A stretch of DNA of 64,000 bases. Origin: Blepharisma stoltei (lineage: Eukaryota; Ciliophora; Heterotrichea; Heterotrichida; Blepharismidae). Below, in pieces: positions 9,911-20,910 of the stretch. The stretch is from positions 372,001-436,000 of the forward strand of contig CAJZBQ010000064.1 of the NCBI GenBank assembly GCA_914767885.1, in the 5' to 3' direction. The notes beneath the pieces are model-generated. The model made no database searches, was not told the DNA's origin, and worked only from the letters and a program-made list of their open reading frames with translations. The translations under genes and the position numbers were made by a program. How positions within the stretch are numbered: the first letter of the stretch is position 1; the number at the start of each line of letters is the position of its first letter.

Positions 9911-11496
9911 TTATTTTATAGGCTTCGCTATAACTCACCCATCAGTTTTTTTCCATGATTACCCAGTACCTACACATCTTCCAATACTTTTGAAATCGAT
10001 TATACAAATGATATTGCGGCTAGTTACATTTATATTGAACTGCAAAATACCTCTCTAGAAATTCCTTTACTCTCTTCAAAATTCGGAAATTCTCCTAATG
10101 TAGTTTGAAATAGTCCGAATTCAACATGAATTTGTGATGCTGATTATATTGATTGAAATTCATGAATCATGAATAAGACATATGGACATTTACTTATAAA
10201 ACCTCCGAATTTGTCTGCAAGCAAAACGTTATATATAGCTGTAACTTATTATAGTAATTCTGGTGTCCAATATTATTTAAATGTCAGTTCTTATAGTAAT
10301 AAATAATTAGCGACCCCAGTTTGCCCAAATTCATGCTCTCATAATGGAAGCTGCCAATCAGGAAAATGTGTTTGCAATTATGGATATGGGGATGATGACT
10401 GCAGTGTTGCTCTAGCAGACTTGGAATTAGAAACTGCATATGGGATCATCACTATAAACCAATACAAATATATGGAAATAAAAGATGTAGACGGAGATTC
10501 TTTAAAGTGCAAGCTGTTTAAATCAGATAATGGCAATGTAACTGTTTATTTCAAAAATTCAGGGACAGGGATCAGTAGTTTGCCAACTGCGAGGGATTAC
10601 TCAGAAATCTGTCAATTGAAGTATGCAATGGATCATGAAACTTGTATTATCTCACTTTCTGAATATGATAGCTCATTATGACTGATTTCTGTGCTCCTAC
10701 ATGTAAAAGATTCAAGTGCTATGATTTCAATTGCATGCTCTGCTCAAGGTAATGAGCCACCAGTTTCTGTTTTATTTTGGGTTTTGCTCAGCTTGTCAAT
10801 CTTGCTTATTTTGATAGGGATAGCGCTACTTATTATAAGAAAAATAAAATTAAGAAAAAACCAAATAATGCCTTCTTTCAAGCTATATGCATTAAAGTGG
10901 TGTATAAGCAAACCAGCCCTCTTAACTCCTGAAGCTGCCATTCCATTAGCTGCATTTTTCATTATGGGCGACCTTTGCTGGCGTAGCGCACGCGATTAAC
11001 TAAATTACCAGTGAGAGAGTTTAAGCACTCATCAGGAAGGAGCAGCCCTTGTGAAGCCGTCCACGAACTGGTGAGCAGGCGAAGAGAGCGTTACGGTGAG
11101 ATAGGCGTTAGAATTGCAGCGGATTCTCAATGATTATTAATAACTAGTTAGCCTTCTTTGGAGCCAAGACCAAGGCAGCCAGATCCTAACGAAAGACAAA
11201 AACTGCAAGAAAATTACCCTTGCGTTTCTTTTGAAGACCTTAAATTAGTCAATGAAGAAAAATGTAGCATCTGCCAAGAGTCCTTTATCAGCTCCTCAAA
11301 AGTCAGGAAACTAGGATGTCTGCATGTTTTTCATCAATGCTGTATTGATGTTTGGTTTGACACAAGTCCACTATGCCCATTGTGCAAGAAAGACTACAAA
11401 GCATACTTAGACCAATATGAAAGAACTCATACTGATATGGCAGGAATCTCAATAATGAATTTAGACGTGAGCGAACGATCTTGGCTAACTCAATAA
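9911..11496 (+). CDS. EGF-like, single-pass membrane RING-H2 protein (start unresolved)
   Basis: Exon 1 is open from 9911 and reads many TGA codons as Trp (for example STWICDADYIDWNSW). A 15-nt intron at 10296-10310 joins SSYTTPVCPNSC. Then come an EGF-like motif (CPNSCSHNGSCQSGKCVCNYGYGDDDC, about 10320-10400), a further extracellular stretch, a transmembrane helix near 10770-10840 (VLFWVLLSLSILLILIGIAL) and a basic tail. Removing a TA-bounded 224 bp (10963-11186) joins FFI to NERQKLQENYPC in frame and reaches a RING-H2 finger (CSICQESF...CLHVFHQCCIDVW...CPLC). This is the layout of membrane-bound ubiquitin E3 ligases. The 5' end lacks an ATG after the upstream stop, so an IES or exon is missing there. 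The internal join is inference. Confidence 0.6.
10963..11188. mobile_element. Candidate IES between membrane and RING parts
   Basis: A GC-rich block with stops in all frames starts at TA in CATTATGGGCG and ends at TA in GATCCTAACG. Removing 224 bp is the TA-TA choice that brings the frame of the membrane half into that of the RING half, which has no ATG of its own. Terminal inverted repeats are weak, so the exact ends are uncertain. Confidence 0.45.
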
Positions 11497-11611
11497 TTTT
11501 TGTATTTATATATAAGCCTTATTTTTATAAGAATTAGCCTATTAATACAAATTTTTCTTCTCGAGCTCCATTTCCATATTAAAATGTCTAATTGCTAACA
11601 ATATTCACAAA

Positions 11612-12592
11612 ATGGGCAAAAAGCAGGTGAAAGAAGTAGAGGAAGAAAACTCGTCAGAAGAAGAAAAAGTTCACACTAAAGCATCAAAAAAGAAATTAAG
11701 CAAGGATAAAAAGAAAAAGAAAGACGAAAGCTCAGAAGAAGAAATAGAAGAAGTTGTCCCGAAAAAGAGCAAAAGAAAATCATCAACTGCTTCATATGAA
11801 AGTGAAGAATCTCAGCCAAAGAAAAAAGCAAAAAAAGACAAGAAGAAAAAGGATAAAAAGGATAAAAATGATTCCGAGGAAAGCGAAGAGGAGATTCCAG
11901 AAGAAAAGCCGAAGAAAAGCAAAGGAAAGTCAAAGAAATCAAAAGAGCCAGAGTCTGATGAAGAAGATGAGGCTCCAAAAAAGAGAAAAGCTTCAGATAG
12001 CTCAGAGCCAGCTCCAAGTAAAAAGCATAAAAAAGAGGAATCCAAAGCTGATATCGAATCTGATTTCCAGCATAAAGTCATAGTTTCAAACCTTCCACCA
12101 GATTTTACTCAAAAATCCCTTAAAAAGATCTTTAAAAAGTGTGGGGAATTCGCCTTCACAGTCCCACACGAGTCCCAAGGCTTCGCAGTCGTAAAATTCA
12201 AGGACGAATCAGACGTCAAAAAAGCTTTAAAACTAAACAAAGCCCTCTATAAAGAAAAAGAGCTTCTAATCAATACCCCAGATCAGCTGCCAGCAATCCA
12301 GAAGCGAGTTGAGAAAATTTCAACCATTTTTGTGGGAAATCTTAACCCAACCACCACCTATGAACAAGTTTCCAGCTTCTTCTCAGGCTGTGGCAAAGTA
12401 AAATCTGTCAGGATGTCTACAGATCCTGAAGGGAAAAACAAAGGGTTTTGCCATGTAGATTTCACTAATTCCTTTGCCGCAAATCTTTCGCTCAATCTGA
12501 TTGGGAAAAAACTGAATGGCAAACCTTTGAAAATTGATTTAAGTGCAGATAAAAGAAATAATGAAGCAAAGCCAGCCCAGCCAAGTACTTAA
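11612..12592 (+). CDS. Nucleolin-like protein with two RRM domains
   Basis: An uninterrupted 326-aa frame. Residues 1-148 or so are an acidic and Lys-rich low-complexity region (alternating SSEEE and KKKK blocks), typical of nucleolin/Nsr1-type nucleolar proteins with casein-kinase-2-like sites. RRM1 spans about 152-222 (VIVSNLPPDF, GFAVVKFKD) and RRM2 about 238-313 (IFVGNLNPTT, GKNKGFCHVDF); these are RNP2 and RNP1 motifs. The likely role is rRNA binding and ribosome biogenesis in the nucleolus. There are no introns, IESs or in-frame TGA, in contrast to its neighbours. The gene ends only 22 bases from the end of the convergent glyoxalase gene. Confidence 0.85.
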   Translation: MGKKQVKEVEEENSSEEEKVHTKASKKKLSKDKKKKKDESSEEEIEEVVPKKSKRKSSTASYESEESQPKKKAKKDKKKKDKKDKNDSEESEEEIPEEKPKKSKGKSKKSKEPESDEEDEAPKKRKASDSSEPAPSKKHKKEESKADIESDFQHKVIVSNLPPDFTQKSLKKIFKKCGEFAFTVPHESQGFAVVKFKDESDVKKALKLNKALYKEKELLINTPDQLPAIQKRVEKISTIFVGNLNPTTTYEQVSSFFSGCGKVKSVRMSTDPEGKNKGFCHVDFTNSFAANLSLNLIGKKLNGKPLKIDLSADKRNNEAKPAQPST

Positions 12593-12614
12593 ATAATTTA
12601 GGAAAATAAAATCT

Positions 12615-13247
12615 TTAGCTTAAGTTTAGGAATGGGTTTGAGCTTTTCTCATCACCAATAGTTGTTTCAGGTCCATGTCCTGGGATTACTCTTGTATCAT
12701 CAGGCAAAGTCATTACTTTTTCGTGCAGAGACTGCATCAGCTGCTGCATGTTTCCTCCTGGCAGATCTGTTCTGCCGACTCCACTCATAAATAACGTATC
12801 ACCTGTACAAACGAGTTTGTCGGCTTCAAAATAAAAGCAAAGTGATCCTTGGGTGTGGCCTGGGGTATGGATAACTCGGCCGTTTCTTACTTGCAAGATA
12901 TCCCCGTCTTCTAAATTATTTTTAGGTGGAGGGCATTTTTTGGGAGCTTGGACGCCTAAAAATAAGCATTGCAAAGAAATACTTAGTCATAAATTTCTGT
13001 CATTTGCGTTATAATAGACTGGAGCTCCTGTATGCTTCTCTATCTCTGGTGCTGCTAAGATATGGTCGACGTGTCCATGAGTAATTATGATTTGTTTGAT
13101 TTTAAATCCACGAGAATCAATAAGCTGGATGATTTGATCAGCATCACCGCCTGGATCTATCAAAACAGCTTCTAAAGTGACCGGATCTGCAATGATTACC
13201 ATATTGCACTGAAGTGGCCCTACAGGTAAGGTTTCAACTATTGCCAT
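12615..13247 (-). CDS. Glyoxalase II-type metallo-hydrolase, YcbL class
   Basis: A single 210-aa frame when the TGA at 12987-12989 (complement) is read as Trp. It has the metallo-beta-lactamase metal ligands in order: THGHVDH near residue 58, HTPGHTQGS, GDTLF, and PGHGPETT near the C-terminus, with GVGRTDLPGG as in bacterial YcbL. YcbL-type enzymes hydrolyse S-D-lactoylglutathione or similar thioesters using zinc/iron. The in-frame TGA falls where YcbL homologues have a conserved Trp (N-D-R-N-L-W), which supports the UGA=Trp reading. The protein is compact, without the C-terminal extension of mitochondrial GloB. No targeting signal is evident. Confidence 0.87.
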
Positions 13248-13656
13248 GATTTTATTGATACTATAAATTTTATCAAACTTTTATTGTGAGTTGATAATGC
13301 ATTGATAGAAAGATTGATCTTAAATTGCATTAAGAATAAGAATGCATAAGATTCAGTTAAGAATTTTTTTATTGAAGAAAATTCTTTTATCGAAATAGAT
13401 AATATTGTCTGAAAAATAAAATATATAATAATAAGTTATTATATTAATAGAAATCTCGATTAAAACGTGATAATATTAAATTCACACTTGCATTTTTATC
13501 AATGTCTCGAGTCGTGACGTCACAAAAATGTTCCCGTAGTAATCAAAATGAACATTTGAAGACTTTGTAAAGAGTTGGCAAACTCAAAATTTTGTTAGCG
13601 ATAAAAAGTTTAAATCACTCTAATTGAAATTTATAATCATTTTTCTATCCTTCTCC

Positions 13657-14021
13657 TAACTTCCCCCCCTCCGTGAGTGAACAAAAAATTTTGTTCACTC
13701 ACAAAGGGGGGGTAATTTTTTTTTTAAAAATAATTATATATAAATTTCATAGAAAAAATTTTTTTGTTGGAATTTAAAAAAATCCTAATTTGCAAAAATT
13801 GGGAAGCAAATATTAATTTAATTTATAAAATTTTTATGTTTTAAAACGCAGTTTGTTTAAAATTAAACAGAATTAGCTAGAAATTTCATTATGCTAATTA
13901 TCACTTATTAATCAAATTTTTTTTTCATAAAAATTTTTGCTCACTAACCGAGGGTGAGTTTTTAGGCAAAAAATAGGGATTTTTCTAATGGTTTTATTCA
14001 CTCACGGAGGGGGGAGGAGTA
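13657..14021. mobile_element. MITE-type IES, intergenic
   Basis: About 363 bp bounded by TA. The left end is TAACTTCCCCCCCTCCGTGA then GTGAACAAAA with its inverted copy TTTTGTTCACTCAC directly after. The right end has TTTTTGCTCACTAACCGAGG, an inner spacer containing TTTTTCTAATGG, and a final TTCACTCACGGAGGGGGG. It fills the gap between the glyoxalase gene and Rieske 1; nothing else is seen in 13250-14250. Confidence 0.85.
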
Positions 14022-14250
14022 AGATTTCTATTAATATTGTTTGAATATAAAAAACAGAGAGAAAAAAACGCTCATGATTGATTGATAATCTCTTTTTTAA
14101 AAACCAATTTATTTCTAATTTTTCTTTGCAAATAGTTTACTACTCAAAAATATAAAATTTCTTGGCTATATTCTTTTGACAACACAAAAGAATCACTTAA
14201 TTATCAATTTAACTGACCACATTTGGACGTTTTTACTTTAAGTAATAAAA

Positions 14251-15792
14251 ATGATGGCCATTCTAGAAAGCTTGTTTACCACAAATAACATCATATTCAC
14301 AGTCATCATTCTTCTCTATATTCTTTACTATCGTAAATACCGCTATTACAAGTTCGAACAAAAACTGCCATTCACGAAAGGACGTCGACTTATGGGAAAA
14401 ACGCTCCCAGCATTTCCTAATGGCTGGTTTATAGTCGCCCGCTCTTCAGAGCTTAAAAAAGGTCAAACAAAATCAGTAGACTATCATGGCCAAAATATTG
14501 CTTTATTTAGAGGAACGGATGGAGTCGTATATGCAATTGATGCATATTGTGCACACATGGGCGCCAATCTTGCAGAAGGAGGAGTTGTCAAATATTCCAA
14601 AGGTCTTCAATGCCCATTTCATGGATGGGTATTTGACGGATCAACTGGAAACTGTGTAACTGGTCCAGACATGAAACCAAAAATGGGTGAAAAATACCTT
14701 TATAGCCCAGACAGCTTTTAGCCCGCCTTAGGCTTGCAACTTTCTATGATGTTGGTTTGGAACCAAAAGATGTCAAACCAACTCTATGAGTTAGCAAGTG
14801 AGTTATACTTGTATCTTGCCAATTCATGGAGTTGTTTTGCGACTTTTGGTTCCAAACTAGTTTGAGAGAAAGATGCAGGCCCAAGGCGAGCTAAAGTCAG
14901 ACCTGGGCTATATTCTTCTCAAATCGGCGATGCCAATTTCACCGGGCCAGCACTTAAACTTGACAAAAAAGAGATAATTAAAATCAAGAAATGGCAAGTA
15001 AGAGAACTTGGTGGATTTATATTTGTATGGTACCATGCAATTGAAGAACTTAGAACTAAAACTCCACCTTACGAACCATTTGATCTCACTGAATACACAA
15101 ACAAACTGTCATTTCGAGGAACTAGCATAAATAAAGTCCAAAGCCATATTCAAGACATCCCTGAAAATGGAGGAGACTTGATGCATTTCTTTTACGTCCA
15201 CTATTCTTTCCTTCCATTTACCGATGCTTTTAAAGCGAGATGGAAAGCTAATTGGAGCAGAGCTGACAACCCAAATCTAAGAGAAGAAATGAAGCATGAG
15301 GTCGACTATATCAATGACTTCAAAATGAGGCTTTTCGATAAATATTTGAACGACGATAACAAGCCTTATATAGGAATTATCACATTAGACAGCTATTTAC
15401 TTATGCCAGGCTGCCAAGAAATTTTCTTCTTCAATGCAACTGGCTTCCAGCTAGGATCTGGGCTTGTGTATTTATTTTTGAAAAGCCCGTTTTTCGAAAC
15501 AATATTTTTCCAACACTTAGAACCTGTTGAAAAGTATTACCACAATATTTATCATGAAATTTATGCAAGTAATTATCTGCCTTATTGCATTACTGCACTA
15601 ATGCTGAGACTAGAAGCCCAGCAAGTTATGAACGATGGAAAAATCTGGGACAATAAACAGTTCGCAATGTCTACGTATTACAATATGAGTGCCGACGCTG
15701 ACAAGCTACTTTTCTCATGGAGAACTTGGTTCTCGCAATTCTACGAAGGCTGCAAAGAAGCCGAAGAGAAAAGAGAACAACTATCATGGTAG
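14251..15792 (+). CDS. Rieske-type sterol C7(8)-desaturase 1 (Neverland/DAF-36-like)
   Basis: Removing the IES at 14701-14910 gives 443 residues, the same length as the uninterrupted paralogue at 25959. An N-terminal membrane helix (FTVIILLYILYY, residues 14-27) is followed by the Rieske [2Fe-2S] motif YCAHMGA...CPFHGW (Cys-His / Cys-His, residues 108-133 or so) and a non-haem iron motif GGDLMHFFYVHY. The combination and the ENGGDxxHFxxVH spacing match Neverland/DAF-36 sterol desaturases, including the Rieske C7 desaturase described in Tetrahymena. The likely reaction is NAD(P)H-dependent introduction of the 7,8 double bond into dietary sterol at the ER membrane. No intron is present. Confidence 0.88.
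14701..14912. mobile_element. 210-bp IES in Rieske 1
   Basis: Ends TATAGCCCAGAC and GTCAGACCTGGGCTATA are inverted repeats; further in, TTTGGAACCAAAAG/CTTTTGGTTCCAAA continues the palindrome. Removing 14701-14910 joins KYLY to SSQIGDAN in frame and brings the protein to exactly the length of its paralogue. Confidence 0.92.
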
Positions 15793-15824
15793 TCTTTTAA
15801 AATAATTTGCCCTTTAAATTCACT

Positions 15825-16174
15825 TACTCCCCCCTCCGTGAGTGAACAAAACCATTAGAAAAATCCCGTTTTTTTGACCAAAAACCCACCCTCCGTGAGT
15901 GAACAAAAATTTTTTATGGAAAAAAATTGATATATAAATGATAATTAGTAAAATGAAATCTAAAGCTAATTCTGTTTAATTTTAAACGAATTGCTTTTTA
16001 AAACATAAATTTTAGAAATTAAATTAATATTTGCTTTCCAATTAGGATTTTTTTAAATTTCGAAAAAAAAATATTTTTATAAAATTTATATATAAAGTTT
16101 TTTTAAAAAAATTAACCCCCCTCCGTAAGTAAACAAAATATTTTTGTTCACTCACGGAGGGGGGGGGGGAGTTA
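15825..16174. mobile_element. MITE-type IES, intergenic
   Basis: About 348 bp, with TTACTCCCCCCTCCGTGAGT at the left, a second forward motif 60 bp inside (CCACCCTCCGTGAGTGAACA), and a forward/inverted pair at the right ending GGAGGGGGGG...AGTTAG. It lies between Rieske 1 and kelch 1. Confidence 0.85.
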
Positions 16175-16328
16175 GTAATATTTTCCTAAAAATGATTTTG
16201 AAACGTCTGATTATAATTTTATAAGATATGAATGTCATCTTATATAGATTTATCATAAAATTCGTTACGAATCTAAATTTTCATAGCAATTAATTAAATT
16301 TAGAGAATTTAATTAAATAAACTTATAA

Positions 16329-19300
16329 ATGTGATTGATAGTCTTTTTATTTTCAAGCTTCTCTTGTGAGCTAATTATTGAAAGAATTCCCTCTACAAAT
16401 CCTCCACCTTACTACAGATCGTTTTCCTTAATGGAGAGCTACCCAAACCGTTACTTTATCATTCTGTATGGAGGCTTTCCAGACCCATCTAGCATTTTTG
16501 GTGACGTATGGCTTTTCAACACAAAAGATGAAATTTGGAATAAACTTGTCCCATCAAACGGCGTTATCCCAGGTAAGTTTTATTTTAGCTGCAAGGTATA
16601 ATGGAGGATCATTTAAAAGTCTAGATGACAATGAATTTTATATTTTCGGCGGCCTTTCAACGACTGGTCCGTTAAATGATTTGTGATGTTTTGAAACGTT
16701 TGGGCTGATGTGGCATCAAATTCAAACATATGGAGATGTCCCATCACCAAGAACAAGATTTGGTTATACTTATTATCAAGATAAGGAAGGGACACTCTTA
16801 TTTGCTATTTTTGGAGGAATAACTGCGACTGGATTGAGTAACAGCCTTTATCTGTAAAATTTATTTAGTCTAAATACAACAAGTTGAAAGTGGAAAAAGA
16901 TGCCCTCTGAAGGAATAGTTCCGAAATCAGTTGCAGGGCCCACGATTAATTATTACAGTAATAAAATTTATATCGCTGCTGGAGAAGTTTTGACGACAAA
17001 TATTACAATACAAACACTTTTTTATTATGATTTGGATGCAAATCAATGGGTAAATGTGACTTCTAACTCCCCCCTCCGTGAGCGAACAAAACCATTTCCT
17101 ATTTTTGCTTAAAAGCCCACCCTCTGTGAGCGAACAAAAAATTTTTTATGGGAAAATTTTTGATATATATATAAGTGATAACTAGGATCATGAAATCTAG
17201 AGCTAATCTGTGTTTAATTTTTAACAAATTGCGTTTTAAAAAACATAAATTTTACAAATTAAATTAATATTTGCTTTCCAATTTTCGAGAAGTGGGATTT
17301 TTTTAAATTCGAAAAAAAAAAATTTTCTTTAGAATTTATATATAAATTTTTTAAAAAAATTAACCCTTCGTGAACGAACAAAAAAAACTTGTTCGCTCAC
17401 GGAGGGGGGAGTAAGAACACTTATACAGCGAGAACTCATCATGGTAGTGTTATATATGAAGATGAGCTATATTTGATGATGGGGTGATCACAGATTGAAA
17501 ATAATCATGTATTGGATTGATATAAGGTGAATTTAAAAGATCCTAATTATGATTGAAATAAAGTAAGCTTGACTGATGACACCACTGGGTATTTAAAAAC
17601 TAGCAGCTACGGAAGTACTTTATATCAAAATTCAATATATCTTTTTGGAGGAAATCAATATCCTCCAACAACAAATGAATTAGTAATTTTTGATATGGCA
17701 GTTTCTCCTATTCCACATAGAACATTTGGTAAAGACCTCTCACCAACTCCTCGAATGTATCACTCAATGCAACCAATTGGGCAATATCTATATTTATTTG
17801 GAGGACTGGGCGATAATGGACATCCTTTAAACGATTTTTGATCTTTTGATTGTATTAATGAAAACTGGAGCTTAGTAAGTTCATTCGGAGATCATCCGCT
17901 TCAAAGATATGCCTACGCTTCTGCAGTGGATGGAGATCTGTTGCTAATTTGGGGTGGATATGGTTCTTTAGGATACCTTAACGATGGGTATGTATATGAT
18001 ATTACCTCCAATACATGAACTATTCTGGAATATACAGGTGTAGCGCCAAGCCCAAGGTCAGGAGCATGTGCAGGTATAGAGGTTTCCTCTATATAGCGCT
18101 GAAAGCGCAGACATTTTCCCAGGAGCTTTCCAAGTTCGTCGGACCAAATCGCTTTTTGGTCCGACCAAGGCATTGATTTGGTGCAACCAACCGATAAATT
18201 CCGATCAGAATTTATCGGCCTTACAGCGCCAAACATAGGAAACTTCTATATGAGCGGTCCAATGATTTTTATATATGGAGGTGAGACAGAATTAGGCTTA
18301 TCTGATGAAGTTTGATATTATGATTTTACAGTAAAAATGTATACGTTATTAGATTCTGACAATCCGCGAGGCCCTGGACCCTTAGTTTATGCCAGCTGTA
18401 GAATAGCTACTACATCAAATACATATTTATATGTAATGTACGGAGAAGCTGAAGACAATATAGCTACTAATGCAATTTATGGATTTTTTGCATTGACTGG
18501 AGAGTGGTTTAGCTATATTGATAATCCAGATAATCAAACTTATAGTAGAAGCAGAGCTGCTGTCTGTAAACCGCAAGGGAAAATTCTTATTGCTGGTGGA
18601 ATTGCTACAGGAGGATACCCAAATAATGATATTTTTTATTTCGATACAAAAAATAAACAGTATAGTACACTTGGTTCTCTTCGTGATAGTGTTTTTGGCC
18701 CTGCTTCAGTGTATTTTCAAAACTATTTTTATATTCACGGAGGAGGGAGCGCTGTTTCTTACCTTTTGAGGTATAATGCTCCCACTAATAAATTTATTCG
18801 TATGCATTTGTGGTCATCTTGCTCAAATAATGTGACTTGTAGCTTCGGCTGCAGCCCTGGGAGTTATAGAACTGCGTCAAACTGTGAAATATGCCCCCAA
18901 GGAGCTTATGCGGATCAATATAATATGACTGAATGCACAAAATGCCCTAAAGGCAAATATGGGCCTAACTATGGATCCACTTCTGCAGATATGTGCTACC
19001 CATGCCAAGAAGGAACTTATAACGCTTTAGAAGGGCAAAGATATTGCCTTGCTTGTCCTAGTGGATCGAGCTGTAAAACAGGAAGTTCTTATTATAGTCA
19101 TGAAATAGAAGATTTTTCAGACAAGTCTATACAGCCTGCAATTTATTCAGTCAATATGTCTGAAACAAATAGGAATATTAGATTAGCAGAGTATGTTATT
19201 GGATTTATAGGACTCGGCGTAATCCTTATATTTATATTTGTCAAAAAAGCAAAAAAATTGCTAAAGTATATTGATTTATACGTCTCAAGCCATAATTATA

Positions 19301-20603
19301 TCCTTGGAGATCCAATGATTTTAAGAAGTACTCAGATTGGAGGAGTTTTTAGTTTGGCTTTTATATTTGGAGCAATCATTATTATTTTTATATCCATTTT
19401 TCAATATGCTTCAAATAATATATATGAAACAAAAAGCTTGGTTCCATTAGTTGTGCTCGAGCAAGACGTATCAGAGGTATTTATTATTTACTCCACTATC
19501 TTAATAAAATGCCATTTTATAAATTTAAATTGGGCTAAGTTAAAATAAAATTTTGATAATAATTCCCAATTTGGGATATTTATGACACTCTAATAAACAT
19601 TTCGATACAGTTCTCCATTTTCTACACTGAAATAATATTAAATTTTTTTCATTAAAAAATTTTACCAAAAGCATTAATTATAATAATCATTTATATAATA
19701 TCCATAAATTTTATTGGCTTAAATATATTGCTAGTATTAATTAAGAGTTAGTTTACATCATATTTTTTATTAAATGTGACGCTGAAAAATTATGGAAGCA
19801 CTTGTGCAGGAGAAAGTAATTCGTGCTATCATGCAATTTTTTATGAAATAAATGGGATAACCGGAGAATGGTCTGAAGAAAGTTGCAAAGAAATACCTAA
19901 TGGAGATTGCCAAATATCAATGGTTTGTAAGCACTGTTCAATTCCATATGAAGGAAGTATTTTTTTTACAATGGACGACACAAATGCTTATACAAGTGGC
20001 TACACTGTTAATTTTACTTCTTCCTCGTCTATCCCTGACAAACCAAGTAGCTATCAAACTTCAGTTTTGCCTTCAAAAAATTATGTGTTTTTAGGGACGA
20101 CTCCTACCAAAATTTATTACACTATGATCCCTTCATTTTACGACGATAAACCAAATGATGTAAATCATACTGGTTACCATGTAACTCTTGGAAAGCTTCC
20201 AGATAAAGGATCACAGCTCAAATCATATGAGTAAAATTTATATAGGCTAGGAATGGGTTTTATCAATTATCTATCGATTGTATTATCTATTGATAATAGT
20301 GGCCTAGTTACAACAAGAAATGATAATCAAACGTTGATTGTTTTGCTAACAACACTTATAGGATCAGTCTTTGGAATTTTGAGTGGAATTGGGGGAGTGA
20401 TGAACACTGTAGAGCAGAGGTGGATCAAGTTCAAGAAAAAATCGAAAATGCAAAAGCATTGTGTTGGAATGGTAGAAAATATAAAATATATAGAGAATTC
20501 ATATGTTAAAAAATTAGGGACCAGATCTGAGGGAGATACAGGTTTAAACTCTAATGATGAAAGCGGCAATCGACTTTTACGGTTAATAGATAAATACTGC
20601 TAA
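16329..20603 (+). CDS. Kelch-EGF multipass surface receptor 1
   Basis: With four introns (16573-16588, 16854-16868, 19477-19751, 20231-20245), three IESs removed and many TGA read as Trp, this is a 1143-aa protein. A signal peptide (MWLIVFLFSSFSCELI) leads into ERIPSTNPPP and a long run of kelch blades (IYGGF, YLFGGLGD, IWGGYGS, IYIHGGG). Next is a GCC2/GCC3 (ephrin-receptor-like) Cys-rich domain at 18820-19095, a transmembrane helix near 19190-19245, a cytosolic loop, a second helix near 19340-19400, an extracellular Cys-containing region, a third helix near 20330-20395 and a short basic tail. The kelch propeller should face outside. The third intron is 15 nt once the IES inside it is removed. 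Ligand and pathway are unknown. It is 1 aa longer than kelch 2. Confidence 0.85.
17064..17413. mobile_element. MITE-type IES in kelch 1
   Basis: 348 bp from TA to TA (TCTAACTCCCCCCTCCGTGA...GGAGGGGGGAGTAAG). Removal joins WVNVTS to KNTYTARTHH, matching kelch 2 (NITSDETYSARTYH). It has the full four-motif MITE layout and uses GAGCGAACAAAA variants. Confidence 0.92.
18075..18250 (+). mobile_element. 176-bp IES in kelch 1, copy C
   Basis: Ends TATAGAGGTTTCC and GGAAACTTCTATA. Removal joins GACAG to MSGPMIFIYGG, matching GACASMRGQAIYLFGG in kelch 2. Nearly identical to the copies at 3124 and 3464, which lie in an unrelated gene. Confidence 0.93.
19489..19750. mobile_element. IES inside a 15-nt intron of kelch 1
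   Basis: The germline intron runs 19477-19751. Its first 12 bases GTATTTATTATT meet TA, then CTCCACTATC begins the IES; the IES ends ...TTAAGAGT before TA and G. Removing 260 bp leaves GTATTTATTATTTAG, a canonical 15-nt intron, and the exons join as DVSEV/FTSYFLLNVTLKNYG, in line with kelch 2. The ends resemble degenerate MITE ends. Confidence 0.88.
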
Positions 20604-20910
20604 TTTTTGTATTTATTACTAAATAGATTATTCACGATCTAAATAATTTTTCAGTCAAAAATAAGTTTTTTAAGCTCAAGCTATATAATATTCTTGACTT
20701 TAAGGCATATATTGCTGGTGACAGCCGTTTTTATAATGATTTAACATATTAAAGTTTATTTAATAACATTCCCAAATTTTTGGTAATAAAATGGTTATAA
20801 GAAGTTACATACAGCTAAATATTTTTTAATTTTCTGTATTTAGTATAAAATTTTATAATCTGATAATGTTCGATTAATTTTCAAAAAGTTTAGAGCCAAT
20901 AAGCATATAA

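Noticed and set aside
11676-12083. Long opposite-strand and shifted frames in the nucleolin-like gene
   Set aside because: Shadows of the Lys/Glu repeat region; the 326-aa frame with two RRMs explains the sequence.
12615-13247. Bacterial contamination or recent horizontal transfer of the glyoxalase gene
   Set aside because: It uses TGA for Trp, has local AT-rich codon use and sits between ciliate genes. An ancient bacterial origin remains possible but cannot be judged here.
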